64,000 bases of DNA from the NCBI RefSeq assembly GCF_002894645.1, contig NZ_NCQY01000023.1:78698-142697 (forward strand), read 5' to 3'. Every line of letters begins with the position of its first letter. Within the stretch, counting starts at the first letter, position 1. Position numbers and translations under genes: made by a program. This document shows, one piece after another, positions 51,412 through 60,645 of the stretch. This DNA comes from Salinibacter altiplanensis (GTDB lineage: Bacteria > Bacteroidota > Rhodothermia > Rhodothermales > Salinibacteraceae). Below the pieces are notes generated by a model. The model was not told the DNA's origin. It worked only from the letters and a program-made list of their open reading frames with translations, and ran no database searches.

Positions 51412-53157
51412 CTACACCAGTCGTCGACTGCGGAGGCAGCGCTGCAGCCATTTCTTCTTGCGCTTCAACAGCTTCAAGCTCATGTCCGACTGCGCTTTGT
51501 GGAAACGCTCCTTCGCCTTCGCGTGCACGTCCCGGATGTGAACGTCTATGCCCCGGCTTTCGAGGGCGTGGGCGACCTGCGTCGCCAGCGCCGAGCACTC
51601 CTGGCGGAGCTCTTCCTCCTGCGCCGAAAGGTCAAGCGTGTCGGCGTCCGGCTCTTGGAAGGGCTGGCGCTGCACCTGGAGGTTGGAGTCCCGCCCGTTG
51701 TCTTCCAGCTCCAGCCGGTGGGTCTCAATTTCCCCCTCATTGACGCCCGTCAGGGCCCACTCGGAGCGGTCGTCGGTCGGCTCGGTCTTTTCGGGCGACG
51801 TGCCCTCTTCCGTCCGGCGCCGGAGCCCCTCTTGCACCTCCCGCGTCATCCAGGCGAGCGTCTCGGACAGGCCCAGGTCGCCGGACGTGAACACGTCGCA
51901 CACGTTGGCGTCCTCCTCCCACGCGTCGTAGTAGCGCATCCCCCGAAAGATCTGCTGTAGCGTCTTGGAGCGGGCGCTCACCAGGTCGAGCTTGGCAATG
52001 ACGCTAATCGTCTTGATGTCGGTGCCCTCGCCGATCATGTCGACCTGCACCATCACGTCCACCTCGCCGTTGCGGTAGGCCGCCAGGCGCGCCTCCCGCT
52101 CGTCGCGGGGCACGTCCTGCCCGATGCGGGTGGCATTGAGCCAGCCGTAGCGCCGCTCCATGAAGTCGAGCACGTCGGCGGCATGGCGGTTGCTCATGCA
52201 GGTGACGAGCATCTGGTGGTTGCGCTCCTCCCCGGCACCAATCTGACCAGCCCGTTTTTTTTGGAGGCGCCCCACCGCGGGGCCGAGCAGCGTGTCGAGG
52301 TAGACGTCGTGGAAGCGGAGGCTCCGGCGGGCAAAGTAGCGGTCGAGGTGCGACGTATCCCGTCCCACCTCGTCTCTGAGCTCGCCAAGCGAGACCTCGA
52401 CCTCCTCCCCGGTGTCCTCCTCCACCATTGTGATGGTGTAGTCGATCACGTGTGCCTCGATGCGCTTCAGGATGTGGCCCTCGGCGTGGGCGTCGCGCAG
52501 GCTCACCTCGTGGAGGGCGCGGTAGTGGAGCCGTTCCTGGCCGTCGTTGCCCGTCACCACGTCGTGCGGCACGCCGAAGAGGGGCTGTCCGTCGCTGCGA
52601 AGGGGCGTGCCGGAGAGGCCGATGAGCGAGTCGTACGGCAGGCGCCCCACGGCCTGCGACCAGGTGCCCTCCTCCGGCAGGTGGTGAATCTCATCCAGCA
52701 CGAAGAGCGGCGAGCCCTGACTGCAATAGCGCTGCAGGTCGCGGTTGCCCGACTGCCCACAGGCGTACTGGTAGGTGGCGATGACGATGGGGATCGTCGG
52801 GTTTTTGACGAACACGCGGTCCGCGTCGGCCACGCAAAAGGGCATGCGCGGGGCCCCTATCCAGCGGAGCATGCGCGCCATCTCGTCGGCGTCGGCGTAC
52901 TGCTCCTGCAGGTTGCTCCGCGGCACAAACACGACGAGCTTGTCGCTCACGCCCATGGCCCGCGCCACGGCAAAGGAGGCGAGGGCGGTCAGCGTCTTGC
53001 CGTAGCCGGGGACGAAGACACCGAGGTGATCGGTGCGGCCCTCCTGGTACGCCTCCGCGAGCTTGGTGAGGAAGGCGAGTTGGCCGTCGCGAAACGAGAA
53101 ATCGTCGGCGGGGTCGAGGCCGGGCAGGCTGGCGGCGTCGACGGTGGGTACAGGCAT
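51412..53157 (-). CDS. Superfamily II DNA/RNA helicase
   Basis: A 581-residue helicase. Motif I is FVPGYGKTLTALASF, with Tyr where most SF2 proteins have Thr or Ser; motif II is FVLDEIHHLP; motif III is LSGTPLRSD. Motifs V and VI are VDMIGEGTDIKTI and QQIFRGMRYYDAW. The C-terminal ~130 residues are a charged, helical region rich in Glu/Arg, ending in a Lys/Arg cluster. I used the Met at 53157. An in-frame ATG at 53373 overlaps the stop of the upstream S9 peptidase gene (TGATG), but the 72 extra residues are Pro/Ser-rich and unlike the rest. No restriction or CRISPR partner is adjacent, so its role is unassigned. Confidence 0.83.
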   Translation of the reverse strand: MPVPTVDAASLPGLDPADDFSFRDGQLAFLTKLAEAYQEGRTDHLGVFVPGYGKTLTALASFAVARAMGVSDKLVVFVPRSNLQEQYADADEMARMLRWIGAPRMPFCVADADRVFVKNPTIPIVIATYQYACGQSGNRDLQRYCSQGSPLFVLDEIHHLPEEGTWSQAVGRLPYDSLIGLSGTPLRSDGQPLFGVPHDVVTGNDGQERLHYRALHEVSLRDAHAEGHILKRIEAHVIDYTITMVEEDTGEEVEVSLGELRDEVGRDTSHLDRYFARRSLRFHDVYLDTLLGPAVGRLQKKRAGQIGAGEERNHQMLVTCMSNRHAADVLDFMERRYGWLNATRIGQDVPRDEREARLAAYRNGEVDVMVQVDMIGEGTDIKTISVIAKLDLVSARSKTLQQIFRGMRYYDAWEEDANVCDVFTSGDLGLSETLAWMTREVQEGLRRRTEEGTSPEKTEPTDDRSEWALTGVNEGEIETHRLELEDNGRDSNLQVQRQPFQEPDADTLDLSAQEEELRQECSALATQVAHALESRGIDVHIRDVHAKAKERFHKAQSDMSLKLLKRKKKWLQRCLRSRRLV

Positions 53158-53372
53158 AGGAGAACTGCGAAACAACAGGGACTGCGGGGCGGCGGCCGGG
53201 GGGAGCCCCCCCGGAAGAGCGCTTGTTGAAGGTAGGGGTCGTACGGTGGAGGCGAAAGCAGAAGCACCGGGATTACACACAGATCCCATGCCGCTCCCGC
53301 AGGGCGTGACGGCCGGCGTAACCGTACTGGGCACTCGGCCCTCTTCGGGCTCCCCCCTCTCGAGCTTGGGCA

Positions 53373-56024
53373 TCAGGGACGCTCACTGGCCGGTGCCTCT
53401 TGCTGGAGGGACCGTACGTTTGGGCGCTCCCGGTCGTCGTTCAGCAGATGCTCGGCGAAGTACTCCGCCCGAAGCCAGAACCAGTAATCGCTCATGCTGC
53501 CGTATCCGTGCCGCTGGCCGGGAAAGACGAAGAGGTCGAAGCGTTTGCCGGCCTCGATTAACGCCTTGGCCATCCGGTAGGTATTGGCCGGGTGTACGTT
53601 GTTGTCGATTGTGCCGGTCGTCAGCAGAAGGTCTCCCTCCAGATTGCCAGCAAGCTCTGAATTCGTACCGACGGAGATGTCGTAGGAGACCTCCCCGGAG
53701 TCATTTTCGGTCGGCTCCACGCCGTGGTGCGTCTCCGACCACCAGCGGTTGTACACGTTGTTCTCGTGGTTGCCGGAGGAAGCCACCCCCACGTCAAACA
53801 CGTCCGGGTACTGGAGCAGGGACGCCGTCGTCAAGAAGCCACCGCCGGAGTGCCCGTAGATGCCGACCCGGTCCCCGTCGATGAAGTCGTGACGGGCCGC
53901 GAGCTGCTCGATTGTGGCCTTCTTGTCCGCGAGCGGATAGTCCCGCAGGTTGCCGTAGCCGTAGGTGTGGTACCACCGCGAGCGGTCGGGATGGCCGCCG
54001 CGGTGCCCCGCCACCACCACAATGAAGCCCAGCTGGGCCAGCCCCACCTCGTCCCCGCCCGGGCCGAAGGCCTTCGGCACTGCCTCCGTCTGCGGCCCCG
54101 GATAGACGTAGGTGATGACCGGATACTCCTTCTCCGGATCAAAGTCGAACGGCTTGTACATGACGCCGTAGAGGTCGGTCACCCCATCGGCCGCCGTCAC
54201 CTCGAAGGGCTCCGGCATCTGCCAGCCCGCCTCCTCCAAGCCGCTCAGGTCGGCCGTCTGCAGCTCCGTCACCACCTCCCCCTCGGCGGTGCGGAGGACG
54301 GCCTGGGGCGTCGTATTCACGCGGCTGTGGTTATCCACGAAGAACCGGCCCGACTCGTTCATGGCCACGCTGTGGTCGGCGTCGCCAGGATTCACCAACT
54401 CAACGCCCGATCCGTCGAGCTGGACCCGGTAGAGGTGGTCGTAGTACGGGTCCTCCTCGTCCTCCCGTCCGTTGCCCGTGGCGTAGACGACGCCCTCGTC
54501 CTCGTCGACCGCCTCCACCGCGTCGACGTGCCAGTCGCCCTCGGTGAGCTGTGCCTCCACCGTGCCGTCGGGCCCGTACCGGTAGAGGTGCGACCATCCG
54601 TCCCGCTCGGAGAGCCAGAGCGCATCGCCATTCGACAGCAGCTCCGGGCGTTGCGTGTGGAAGTACGTGTTGAATCGCTCCTCCACGACGGTCCGTGTCA
54701 CCTCGCCCGTCTCGGCGTCGGCCACGCGCAGGTCCGCCTTCGTGCGGTCGCGGCTCTGGCGCTCGTACCAGAGCTCATCGGACCCATCGGAGAGCCACAC
54801 GCGGCGGCGGGGCGCCTCGGAGCCGGGGTAGCGAAACTGTCGGTCGTCGATCACCGAAAGGCTCTGGTCGGCCCAGCTCGTGTCCGCAACCTGGGTCTTC
54901 TCCCGCGCCTCCAGGTCGTAGATCCAGAGCTCATCGCGCCCGACGCTGTCCTCGCCGGGCATCGGGTACTTAAAGGTTTCCAGTTCGGGGCGCTCGTTGC
55001 CGGTCGAGTGGACGACCCACAGCTCCTCCACCTCGCGCAGGTCCGACCGGACGAGCGCAAAGCGGCGGGAGTCTTTTGCCCACGAGATGTCGACGGCCTT
55101 GCGCTCGCCCCGCTCCTCCTGCTTCTCCTGGTCGGTCGTGCCGCGCCCGTCGTTGTTGGCCGCGTAGCTGTAGTACTTCTCCCCGTCCTCGGTGAGGCGC
55201 GTCTCGTCGAGATCAAGGGCCTCGACGGCCTCCTCCGCGTCCTCGCCGTCTTCGCCACGGCGTGCATCGAGCACCTTCGCGTACGCCTCCCCGTCCATCG
55301 CCCAGAGGTCGTAGTCGCGGGCGAAGACGACCGTCTCGCCGTCGGGGGACACGTTGGCCCAGCCCGGATGGTCGTCCGGCTCCTCGTAGTCTTCGAGCTC
55401 GCGGAGCGTCTGGGTCGTGACGTCGTACTCGAAGTGAAACACCTTCTGCTCGGTCTCCTCTCCGCTCCCCGCGTCCTCCACGTCCTGCTTCTGTTGCTCC
55501 TCCTCCACCTCGCCCGCCTCCTCGTCCTCTACCTCCTGAGAGGAGGTCACGTCGAACTGAAGGGTATTCTCGCCGACGAACCGGATGTTCTCGATGGGCA
55601 GGTGTTTGGCGTCCCACGGGTCCTGCGTAATGCGCGTGAGCTCGGACGCCAGGCGCTCACGGTCGAAGAGCTCACGCTGCGTACCGTCCTCGGGGTCGAC
55701 GATCCAGTAGCGCGTGCCCTCGGCGGTCTCAAAGTCGTACCAGAACCCCTCGGTGCCCTCAATCCACTGCGGGTCGACGGACAGGTCGTAGGCTTTCTCC
55801 TCGACCTTGTACGGCGCGAAGCGCTCGGCCAGCTCGTAGTTGGCCGCCCCCGGGCCGCCGACGCGGGCCTCGTCGTCGCCGGCCCCCTGCCCAAACGCGG
55901 GCGCCGCGGGTCGTACCATAAGCACAACGGTCAACGCCGCGCCGACGAGAAGCAGCGGGCACGTGAGTGAACGAGGCGACGAGTGACGAGACACGAGGAA
56001 ACTCCGGATGAACGAAAGGTGCAT
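53373..56024 (-). CDS. Dipeptidyl-peptidase IV-like S9 serine peptidase
   Basis: An 883-residue exported peptidase (signal peptide ending PAFGQ; ATG at 56024, a TTG four codons earlier is less likely). The first ~570 mature residues form the DPPIV beta-propeller. An Asp/Glu-rich insert (EVEDEEAGEVEEEQQKQDVE, about residues 165-200) looks like a halophilic adaptation. The C-terminal hydrolase domain has the triad Ser in GIYGHSGGG, Asp in GTIDNNVHP and His in GQRHGYG. It would cleave dipeptides or oligopeptides in the periplasm. A related M28 peptidase is encoded at 7312. The gene stands alone, overlapping only by a stop/start with the helicase frame. Confidence 0.9.
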   Translation of the reverse strand: MHLSFIRSFLVSRHSSPRSLTCPLLLVGAALTVVLMVRPAAPAFGQGAGDDEARVGGPGAANYELAERFAPYKVEEKAYDLSVDPQWIEGTEGFWYDFETAEGTRYWIVDPEDGTQRELFDRERLASELTRITQDPWDAKHLPIENIRFVGENTLQFDVTSSQEVEDEEAGEVEEEQQKQDVEDAGSGEETEQKVFHFEYDVTTQTLRELEDYEEPDDHPGWANVSPDGETVVFARDYDLWAMDGEAYAKVLDARRGEDGEDAEEAVEALDLDETRLTEDGEKYYSYAANNDGRGTTDQEKQEERGERKAVDISWAKDSRRFALVRSDLREVEELWVVHSTGNERPELETFKYPMPGEDSVGRDELWIYDLEAREKTQVADTSWADQSLSVIDDRQFRYPGSEAPRRRVWLSDGSDELWYERQSRDRTKADLRVADAETGEVTRTVVEERFNTYFHTQRPELLSNGDALWLSERDGWSHLYRYGPDGTVEAQLTEGDWHVDAVEAVDEDEGVVYATGNGREDEEDPYYDHLYRVQLDGSGVELVNPGDADHSVAMNESGRFFVDNHSRVNTTPQAVLRTAEGEVVTELQTADLSGLEEAGWQMPEPFEVTAADGVTDLYGVMYKPFDFDPEKEYPVITYVYPGPQTEAVPKAFGPGGDEVGLAQLGFIVVVAGHRGGHPDRSRWYHTYGYGNLRDYPLADKKATIEQLAARHDFIDGDRVGIYGHSGGGFLTTASLLQYPDVFDVGVASSGNHENNVYNRWWSETHHGVEPTENDSGEVSYDISVGTNSELAGNLEGDLLLTTGTIDNNVHPANTYRMAKALIEAGKRFDLFVFPGQRHGYGSMSDYWFWLRAEYFAEHLLNDDRERPNVRSLQQEAPASERP

Positions 56025-56269
56025 CGACAACAACACAGAACTGAAGAGAAGCTGCGAGAAGAGATACGGGCCACAGGCCAGGCGTAATTTATATCAGAGC
56101 TCTCCCAGAATGCAACTGCCAGCGTACATCCTCCATCAATCGCATTACGGGACGAGTCAGTCCGCACCAATGGCCCACGAGTTGAATCAGCTTCCAGCCC
56201 CCCACACCCCAACAGTCATGACGCACGGTAGCGCCATCGCGCACCCCTCCCCTCGTGCCCGACTCGTTC

Positions 56270-57163
56270 TCAGTAGTGCCAGGGCACGTCGCTCCAGTCC
56301 GGGTCGCGGCCTTCGAGGAACGCGTCGCGGCCCTCCTGCGCCTCGTCGGTCCTGTAGGCGAGGCGCGTGGCCTCCCCCGCAAAGACCTGCTGCCCCACCA
56401 TTCCGTCGTCCACCGCGTTGAAGGCGTACTTGAGCATGCGGATGGCCGTGGGGCTCTTGCCGTTGATGGCCTCGGCCCACTCCAGCGCCGTCGCCTCCAG
56501 CTCCTCGTGCGGCACCGCCTCATTCGCCATGCCCATCTCCACCGCCTCTTCCGCGGAGTAGTTCTTGCCGAGGAAGAAGATCTCGCGTGCCTTCTTCTGC
56601 CCCACCTGCCGCGCCAGCAACGCCGAGCCGAAGCCGCCGTCAAAGCTGGCCACGTCGGGGTCGGTCTGCTTGAACGTGGCGTGCTCGGCGCTGGCAAGCG
56701 TGAGGTCGCAGATCACGTGCAGACTGTGCCCCCCGCCCACGGCCCACCCCGGCACCACGGCAACCACCACCTTGGGCATAAAGCGGATGAGGCGCTGCAC
56801 CTCCAGGATGTGCAATCGGCCCGGTCGGTTCTCATCGGGCTCTCCCTCTTCGTCCTCGTACTGGTACCCGTCTTGGCCGCGGATGCGCTGGTCGCCGCCG
56901 GAGGAGAACGCCCACTTGCCGTGTGTTTCAGAGGGGCCATTGCCGGTGAGGAGCACGCAGCCCACATCGGCGCTCCGTCGAGCGTGGTCGAGCGCCTGGT
57001 AGAGCTCGTCCACCGTCGGCGGGCGGAAGGCGTTGAGCACCTCGGGCCGGTCGAACGCGATGCGGACCGTGCCGTGGTCCACCGACCGGTGGTAGGTCAC
57101 GTCGTCGAAGTCAACCCCGTCGACGGGCGTCCAGGCGTCGGGATCAAAGAGCGTGGAGACCAT
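56270..57163 (-). CDS. menB: 1,4-dihydroxy-2-naphthoyl-CoA synthase MenB
   Basis: A 297-residue crotonase-fold enzyme that closes the naphthoquinone ring in menaquinone biosynthesis. It has FAFSSGGDQRIRG-type sequence (KWAFSSGGDQRIRGQDGY), oxyanion-forming VVPGWAVGGGHSLHVICDLTLASAEHATFKQTDPDVASFDGGFGSALL, and the C-terminal GREATRLAYRTDEAQEGRDAFLEGRDPDW, all typical of MenB. Other men genes are not in the window except a possible MenI-type thioesterase at 26121. The start at MVSTLFDPDA matches the usual N-terminus. A GH113-like gene precedes it by 56 bases on the same strand. Confidence 0.93.
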   Translation of the reverse strand: MVSTLFDPDAWTPVDGVDFDDVTYHRSVDHGTVRIAFDRPEVLNAFRPPTVDELYQALDHARRSADVGCVLLTGNGPSETHGKWAFSSGGDQRIRGQDGYQYEDEEGEPDENRPGRLHILEVQRLIRFMPKVVVAVVPGWAVGGGHSLHVICDLTLASAEHATFKQTDPDVASFDGGFGSALLARQVGQKKAREIFFLGKNYSAEEAVEMGMANEAVPHEELEATALEWAEAINGKSPTAIRMLKYAFNAVDDGMVGQQVFAGEATRLAYRTDEAQEGRDAFLEGRDPDWSDVPWHY

Positions 57164-57219
57164 CGTGCGTTCGGACTGTGGCGTGGAAAATCGATCGTGT
57201 AGGCCGTGAGCCCCGAATC

Positions 57220-58359
57220 TCACTGTGCCGTGCCCGGCGAGCCCCCCGCTGGTGAGGCAGTGCGGCCCGAGTCCGCAGTTGCACCCGTGAACCAGCGCCG
57301 CAGGACGTCTTCGGCGGGCTTGGCCTGGGGAGTGAACGCGGTTGGCCCCTCCACCTCGCCCGGCGGGTGCCACTTCCAGATGACGCCGCCCGCCAGCCAG
57401 GGCGCGCGGCCCACCGTGGACAGGAAGGCGCGGTAGCAACGGGCCTGGAGCGCAGAGTCGGGCACAGCCTCATCGTCGCGCTCCGGCCACTCCCACGGGG
57501 CCGCCGCGGCCCCCACGGCGCTCCGGTAGCCAATCTCCGTCAGGAGGATAGGACGACCGGTTCGCTCGTGAATTTTGGCGAGGGCCGCCCGGTGCGGGCG
57601 CCAGCCTTCCTGAAGCGCGGCGAGCGACGGGTCCTCAGCCTCCGTGAGCGGGAAGTAGGCCTGCACGCCGACGTAATCGAGCGCGTCCCAGAACTGGATG
57701 CGCTCGTACGCCTCGTGCCAGTTGGCGGCGTAGGTCAACTTGCCGTCGTAGACAGCACGCACCGAGTCGGCCAGGCCGCGCCAGAAGTGGGGACGCTCGG
57801 TGGCCGCCCGGGTCAGCTCGGTCCCCAGTACGAGCGCGTCGGCGTCGACCTCCGCGGCGAGGCGGGCGTAGAGCAGGAGGAAGCGGCGATAGTTGGCCTC
57901 CCACTCGCGCCAGCGCGCGTCGGACTCGAAGCCAATGGTGCTGCGGTCCTGCGTCTCGTCGTACCCGCCCACCCAGAGGTGCGGCTTCAAGATCACGCCC
58001 ATGCCCAGCGCATCGGCCTGGCGGGCGAGGGTGCGGATGCCGCGGTGCGACTCGCTGTACCAGCCGTCGCCCGTGTCGGCCCGAACGGTGGGGCTGTCGG
58101 GGGCCTTCTGCCACCCAAACGCGACCAGGGTCAGGTGCGTCACCCCGAGGTCGCGGAGCCGTACGAGCAAGCTGGAGTCGGGGCGGGTGCGGGCGTCCAG
58201 CGTCACGGAGCGCACGTCGAAGATGGGCTTCGCGTCCGGACGCGTGTCGGCAGCCGCCGGCGACGCCCCCGTCGTGTCCCCACACCCGGCCCCCGCGACG
58301 AGAAGCACGCCGAGGGCAAGCCCGGTTGCAAGACACAAGCAGTGGAGGGGCCGGCGCAT
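57220..58359 (-). CDS. GH113-like glycoside hydrolase lipoprotein
   Basis: A 379-residue lipoprotein (LLVAGAGC, Cys ~residue 26). The mature part resembles the TIM barrel of glycoside hydrolase family 113 beta-mannanases: GVTHLTLVAFGWQ, then ADALGMGVILKPHLWVGGY, ADALVLGTELTRA with a candidate acid/base Glu, WDALDYVGVQAYFPL, and RPILLTEIGYRSA with a candidate nucleophile Glu. The last 40 residues are low in complexity. It is probably attached to the outer membrane and acts on a polysaccharide; the exact substrate is unproven. It is upstream of menB without an evident functional link. Confidence 0.75.
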   Translation of the reverse strand: MRRPLHCLCLATGLALGVLLVAGAGCGDTTGASPAAADTRPDAKPIFDVRSVTLDARTRPDSSLLVRLRDLGVTHLTLVAFGWQKAPDSPTVRADTGDGWYSESHRGIRTLARQADALGMGVILKPHLWVGGYDETQDRSTIGFESDARWREWEANYRRFLLLYARLAAEVDADALVLGTELTRAATERPHFWRGLADSVRAVYDGKLTYAANWHEAYERIQFWDALDYVGVQAYFPLTEAEDPSLAALQEGWRPHRAALAKIHERTGRPILLTEIGYRSAVGAAAAPWEWPERDDEAVPDSALQARCYRAFLSTVGRAPWLAGGVIWKWHPPGEVEGPTAFTPQAKPAEDVLRRWFTGATADSGRTASPAGGSPGTAQ

Positions 58360-58586
58360 GGAATGGAGGCGCTCGTTCGAGAATGCGCCGCCTAAACTCT
58401 CCGCAGGCTCGGGTGTTGCCTGCTCGGCCTCAGATGTGCGGCCCCTCTCCCGACAGGTCTTCAGTCAATCTTCCCGGGGTGCCACGCACTTTTCCGTTCG
58501 CTGAGTCTTTGTACTTTGAGATGTACATCCTCAAGGCTTTTTGAGGCTGCTGCTCACGGTCTTCTCACTGCATTGTCCGTTGCCGT

Positions 58587-59825
58587 ATGCCAACCTACGA
58601 CGTTGCAATTATCGGGGGGGGAATTGTCGGCCTCGCCACGGCCTATCGCCTCACCGAGCAGTATTCTGACACTTCGGTCGTCATCCTGGAGAAAGAGGAT
58701 CGGGTAGCGGCCCATCAGACGAGCCACAACTCCGGGGTCATTCACTCGGGCATCTTCTACGAGCCCGGCTCGCTGAAGGCGGAGAACTGCCGGACCGGCA
58801 AGCGCGCCCTCATTGACTTTTGCGAGCGGGAGGGCGTCGACTACGAGATGTGCGGCAAAGTCGTCGTGGCCACCGACGAGAGTGAGGTGCCCGAGCTGGA
58901 GCGGATCGAGGCCAAGGGCCGCCAGAACCAGGTGGACTGCACCCGCATCGGCCCGGAGCGCCTGCACGAGCTGGAGCCGCACGTCCGGGGCGTAGCGGGG
59001 CTCCGCGTGCCGGCGGCCGGCATCGTCGACTACGAGGCCGTGGCCAAGGCCTTGGCCACCCGCGTGAAAGAACAGGGGCACTCGGTCCGCACCGGAGCGG
59101 CGGTCCGCGACCTGCACGTGACACCGAGCCACGTCACCATAGAGACCCCGACCGGCGCCGTGCAGGCCCGGCACACCGTCAACTGTGCCGGCCTCTACGC
59201 CGACCGCATCGCCGCGATGAGCGGCCAGGACCTGAACACGAAGATCGTGCCGTTCCGCGGCGAGTACTACGAACTCGTGCCGGAGCGACGCTCCCTCTGC
59301 CAGCGCCTCGTCTATCCGGTGCCCGACCCGGCCTTTCCGTTTCTCGGCGTCCACTTCACCCCCACGGTCGACGGGCGCCTGGAGTGCGGGCCGACCGCCG
59401 TCCTGGCGTTCGCGCGGGAGGGGTACGGCCTCACGGACATCGACTGGGCAGAGCTGCGGGAGATTCTCACCTATCCGGGCTTTCAAAAGCTGTCCGCCCG
59501 GCACTGGCAGAAGGGCCTCCGCGAGCTGCTGCAGTCGATGAGCAAGCGGATCTACCTGCGGGCGGCCCGCAATCTCATTCCGGAAGTGCAGCTGGACGAC
59601 TTTACCGCCCCGTGGGCCGGCGTGCGGGCCCAGGCGCTCCGGCGCGACGGCACCCTCGTCGACGACTTCCTCATCCGCGAGACGGACCGCGTCGTCAACG
59701 TGATCAACGCCGCCTCCCCCGCCGCCACCTCGGCCCTCAACATCGGGGCCCTGATCGTCGAGAATCACCTGGCCGACCGGCTGTCGGACCTGCAGGCCTC
59801 GGCCGCCGTCCCAGACGAGGGCTGA
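58587..59825 (+). CDS. lhgO: L-2-hydroxyglutarate oxidase LhgO
   Basis: A 412-residue FAD-dependent oxidoreductase of the DAO fold. The Rossmann FAD motif is VAIIGGGIVGLATAYRL (residues 6-22), followed by EKEDRVAAHQTSHNSGVIHSGIFYEPGSLKAENCRTG, which is diagnostic of LhgO. The middle has PAAGIVDYEAVAKAL. The C-terminus is NVINAASPAATSALNIGALIVENHL. LhgO oxidises L-2-hydroxyglutarate to 2-oxoglutarate, feeding electrons to the quinone pool. The downstream gene is an AhpD-like protein. Divergent from the GH113-like gene. Confidence 0.93.
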   Translation: MPTYDVAIIGGGIVGLATAYRLTEQYSDTSVVILEKEDRVAAHQTSHNSGVIHSGIFYEPGSLKAENCRTGKRALIDFCEREGVDYEMCGKVVVATDESEVPELERIEAKGRQNQVDCTRIGPERLHELEPHVRGVAGLRVPAAGIVDYEAVAKALATRVKEQGHSVRTGAAVRDLHVTPSHVTIETPTGAVQARHTVNCAGLYADRIAAMSGQDLNTKIVPFRGEYYELVPERRSLCQRLVYPVPDPAFPFLGVHFTPTVDGRLECGPTAVLAFAREGYGLTDIDWAELREILTYPGFQKLSARHWQKGLRELLQSMSKRIYLRAARNLIPEVQLDDFTAPWAGVRAQALRRDGTLVDDFLIRETDRVVNVINAASPAATSALNIGALIVENHLADRLSDLQASAAVPDEG

Positions 59826-59949
59826 CCACCTACCGCCCCCCAGGGCCCCCGGCCCCGCACGGCGGTGCATGGGCTGTAACTGCACGAGCCGCCCCAGGAC
59901 GCACCTGTCCCCATTCGTTTCTTCCCTTCCCCGTCCCCCCAGAAAAGAC

Positions 59950-60510
59950 ATGGCCTGGATCGACGTCATCGAGCCGGAGGATGCCACCGGCGACCTGAAG
60001 GCCCTCTACGACACGATTGCCGAAACGCGTGGCAAGGTGTCCAACGTCCTGACGGTGCACAGCCAGAACCCCGCGGCATTGAAGGAGCACCTCGACCTCT
60101 ACGACGCCGTGTTGTTCGGCTCCTCGCCGCTGAGCCGGGCCGACCGCGAGGCGATCGCCGTCGTCGTCTCCGCCGCCAACGAATGCGACTACTGCGTGCG
60201 GCACCACGCGGAGGCCCTCCAGGCCTACTGGCAAGACGAAGCTCGCGTACAACGGCTGGCCGACGACTATGCCGCGCTCGACGACCTCAACGATCAGCTT
60301 CGAACGGCGTGCGCGGTGGCTGAGAAGTTGACGACCGCTCCCGGAGACATGACCGAGGCCGACGTGCACACCCTGCGCGACGCCGGCTGGTCCGACCGCG
60401 CCGTGCTCGACATCGTACTCGTGACCTCGTACTTCAACTTTGTGAATCGCATCACGAACAGCCTCGGCGTGGCGGCGACCGAGGACGAAGCCACCGGCTA
60501 CAACTACTGA
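59950..60510 (+). CDS. AhpD-like (carboxymuconolactone decarboxylase family) peroxidase-related protein
   Basis: A 186-residue all-helical protein. NECDYCVRHHAEAL is the CxxC-x2-H redox centre of AhpD-type proteins, here with an extra His. The surroundings LSRADREAIAVVVSAANECDYC and IVLVTSYFNFVNRITNSLGV match the 'peroxidase-related enzyme' branch. It would reduce peroxides or act with a peroxiredoxin through the Cys pair. I chose the Met at 59950 (MAWIDVIEP), trimming 27 leader codons that read Cys/Arg/Pro-rich. It lies 124 bases after lhgO on the same strand. Confidence 0.88.
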   Translation: MAWIDVIEPEDATGDLKALYDTIAETRGKVSNVLTVHSQNPAALKEHLDLYDAVLFGSSPLSRADREAIAVVVSAANECDYCVRHHAEALQAYWQDEARVQRLADDYAALDDLNDQLRTACAVAEKLTTAPGDMTEADVHTLRDAGWSDRAVLDIVLVTSYFNFVNRITNSLGVAATEDEATGYNY

Positions 60511-60645
60511 CTGGAGGCGGCGAACGGCGGATTGCCGGCCGTGCCCCACGATGGCCCGACGTCGGAGCAATTCCGGAATGAGAAGCACTGTTCGTCGTCC
60601 CTTCCGAAGGCACCACGGCTCCCTGCCGTTCAACCGTCCACCGCC

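Noticed and set aside
53158..53373. 72-residue N-terminal extension of the helicase
   Set aside because: Composition is Pro/Ser-rich and non-acidic, unlike the proteome; the domain begins after MPVPTV at 53157.
53724..55970. 748-codon open frame on the + strand
   Set aside because: It lies wholly opposite the S9 peptidase gene, whose family motifs are intact. Its product reads as His/Leu/Arg-rich antisense with no recognisable domain.
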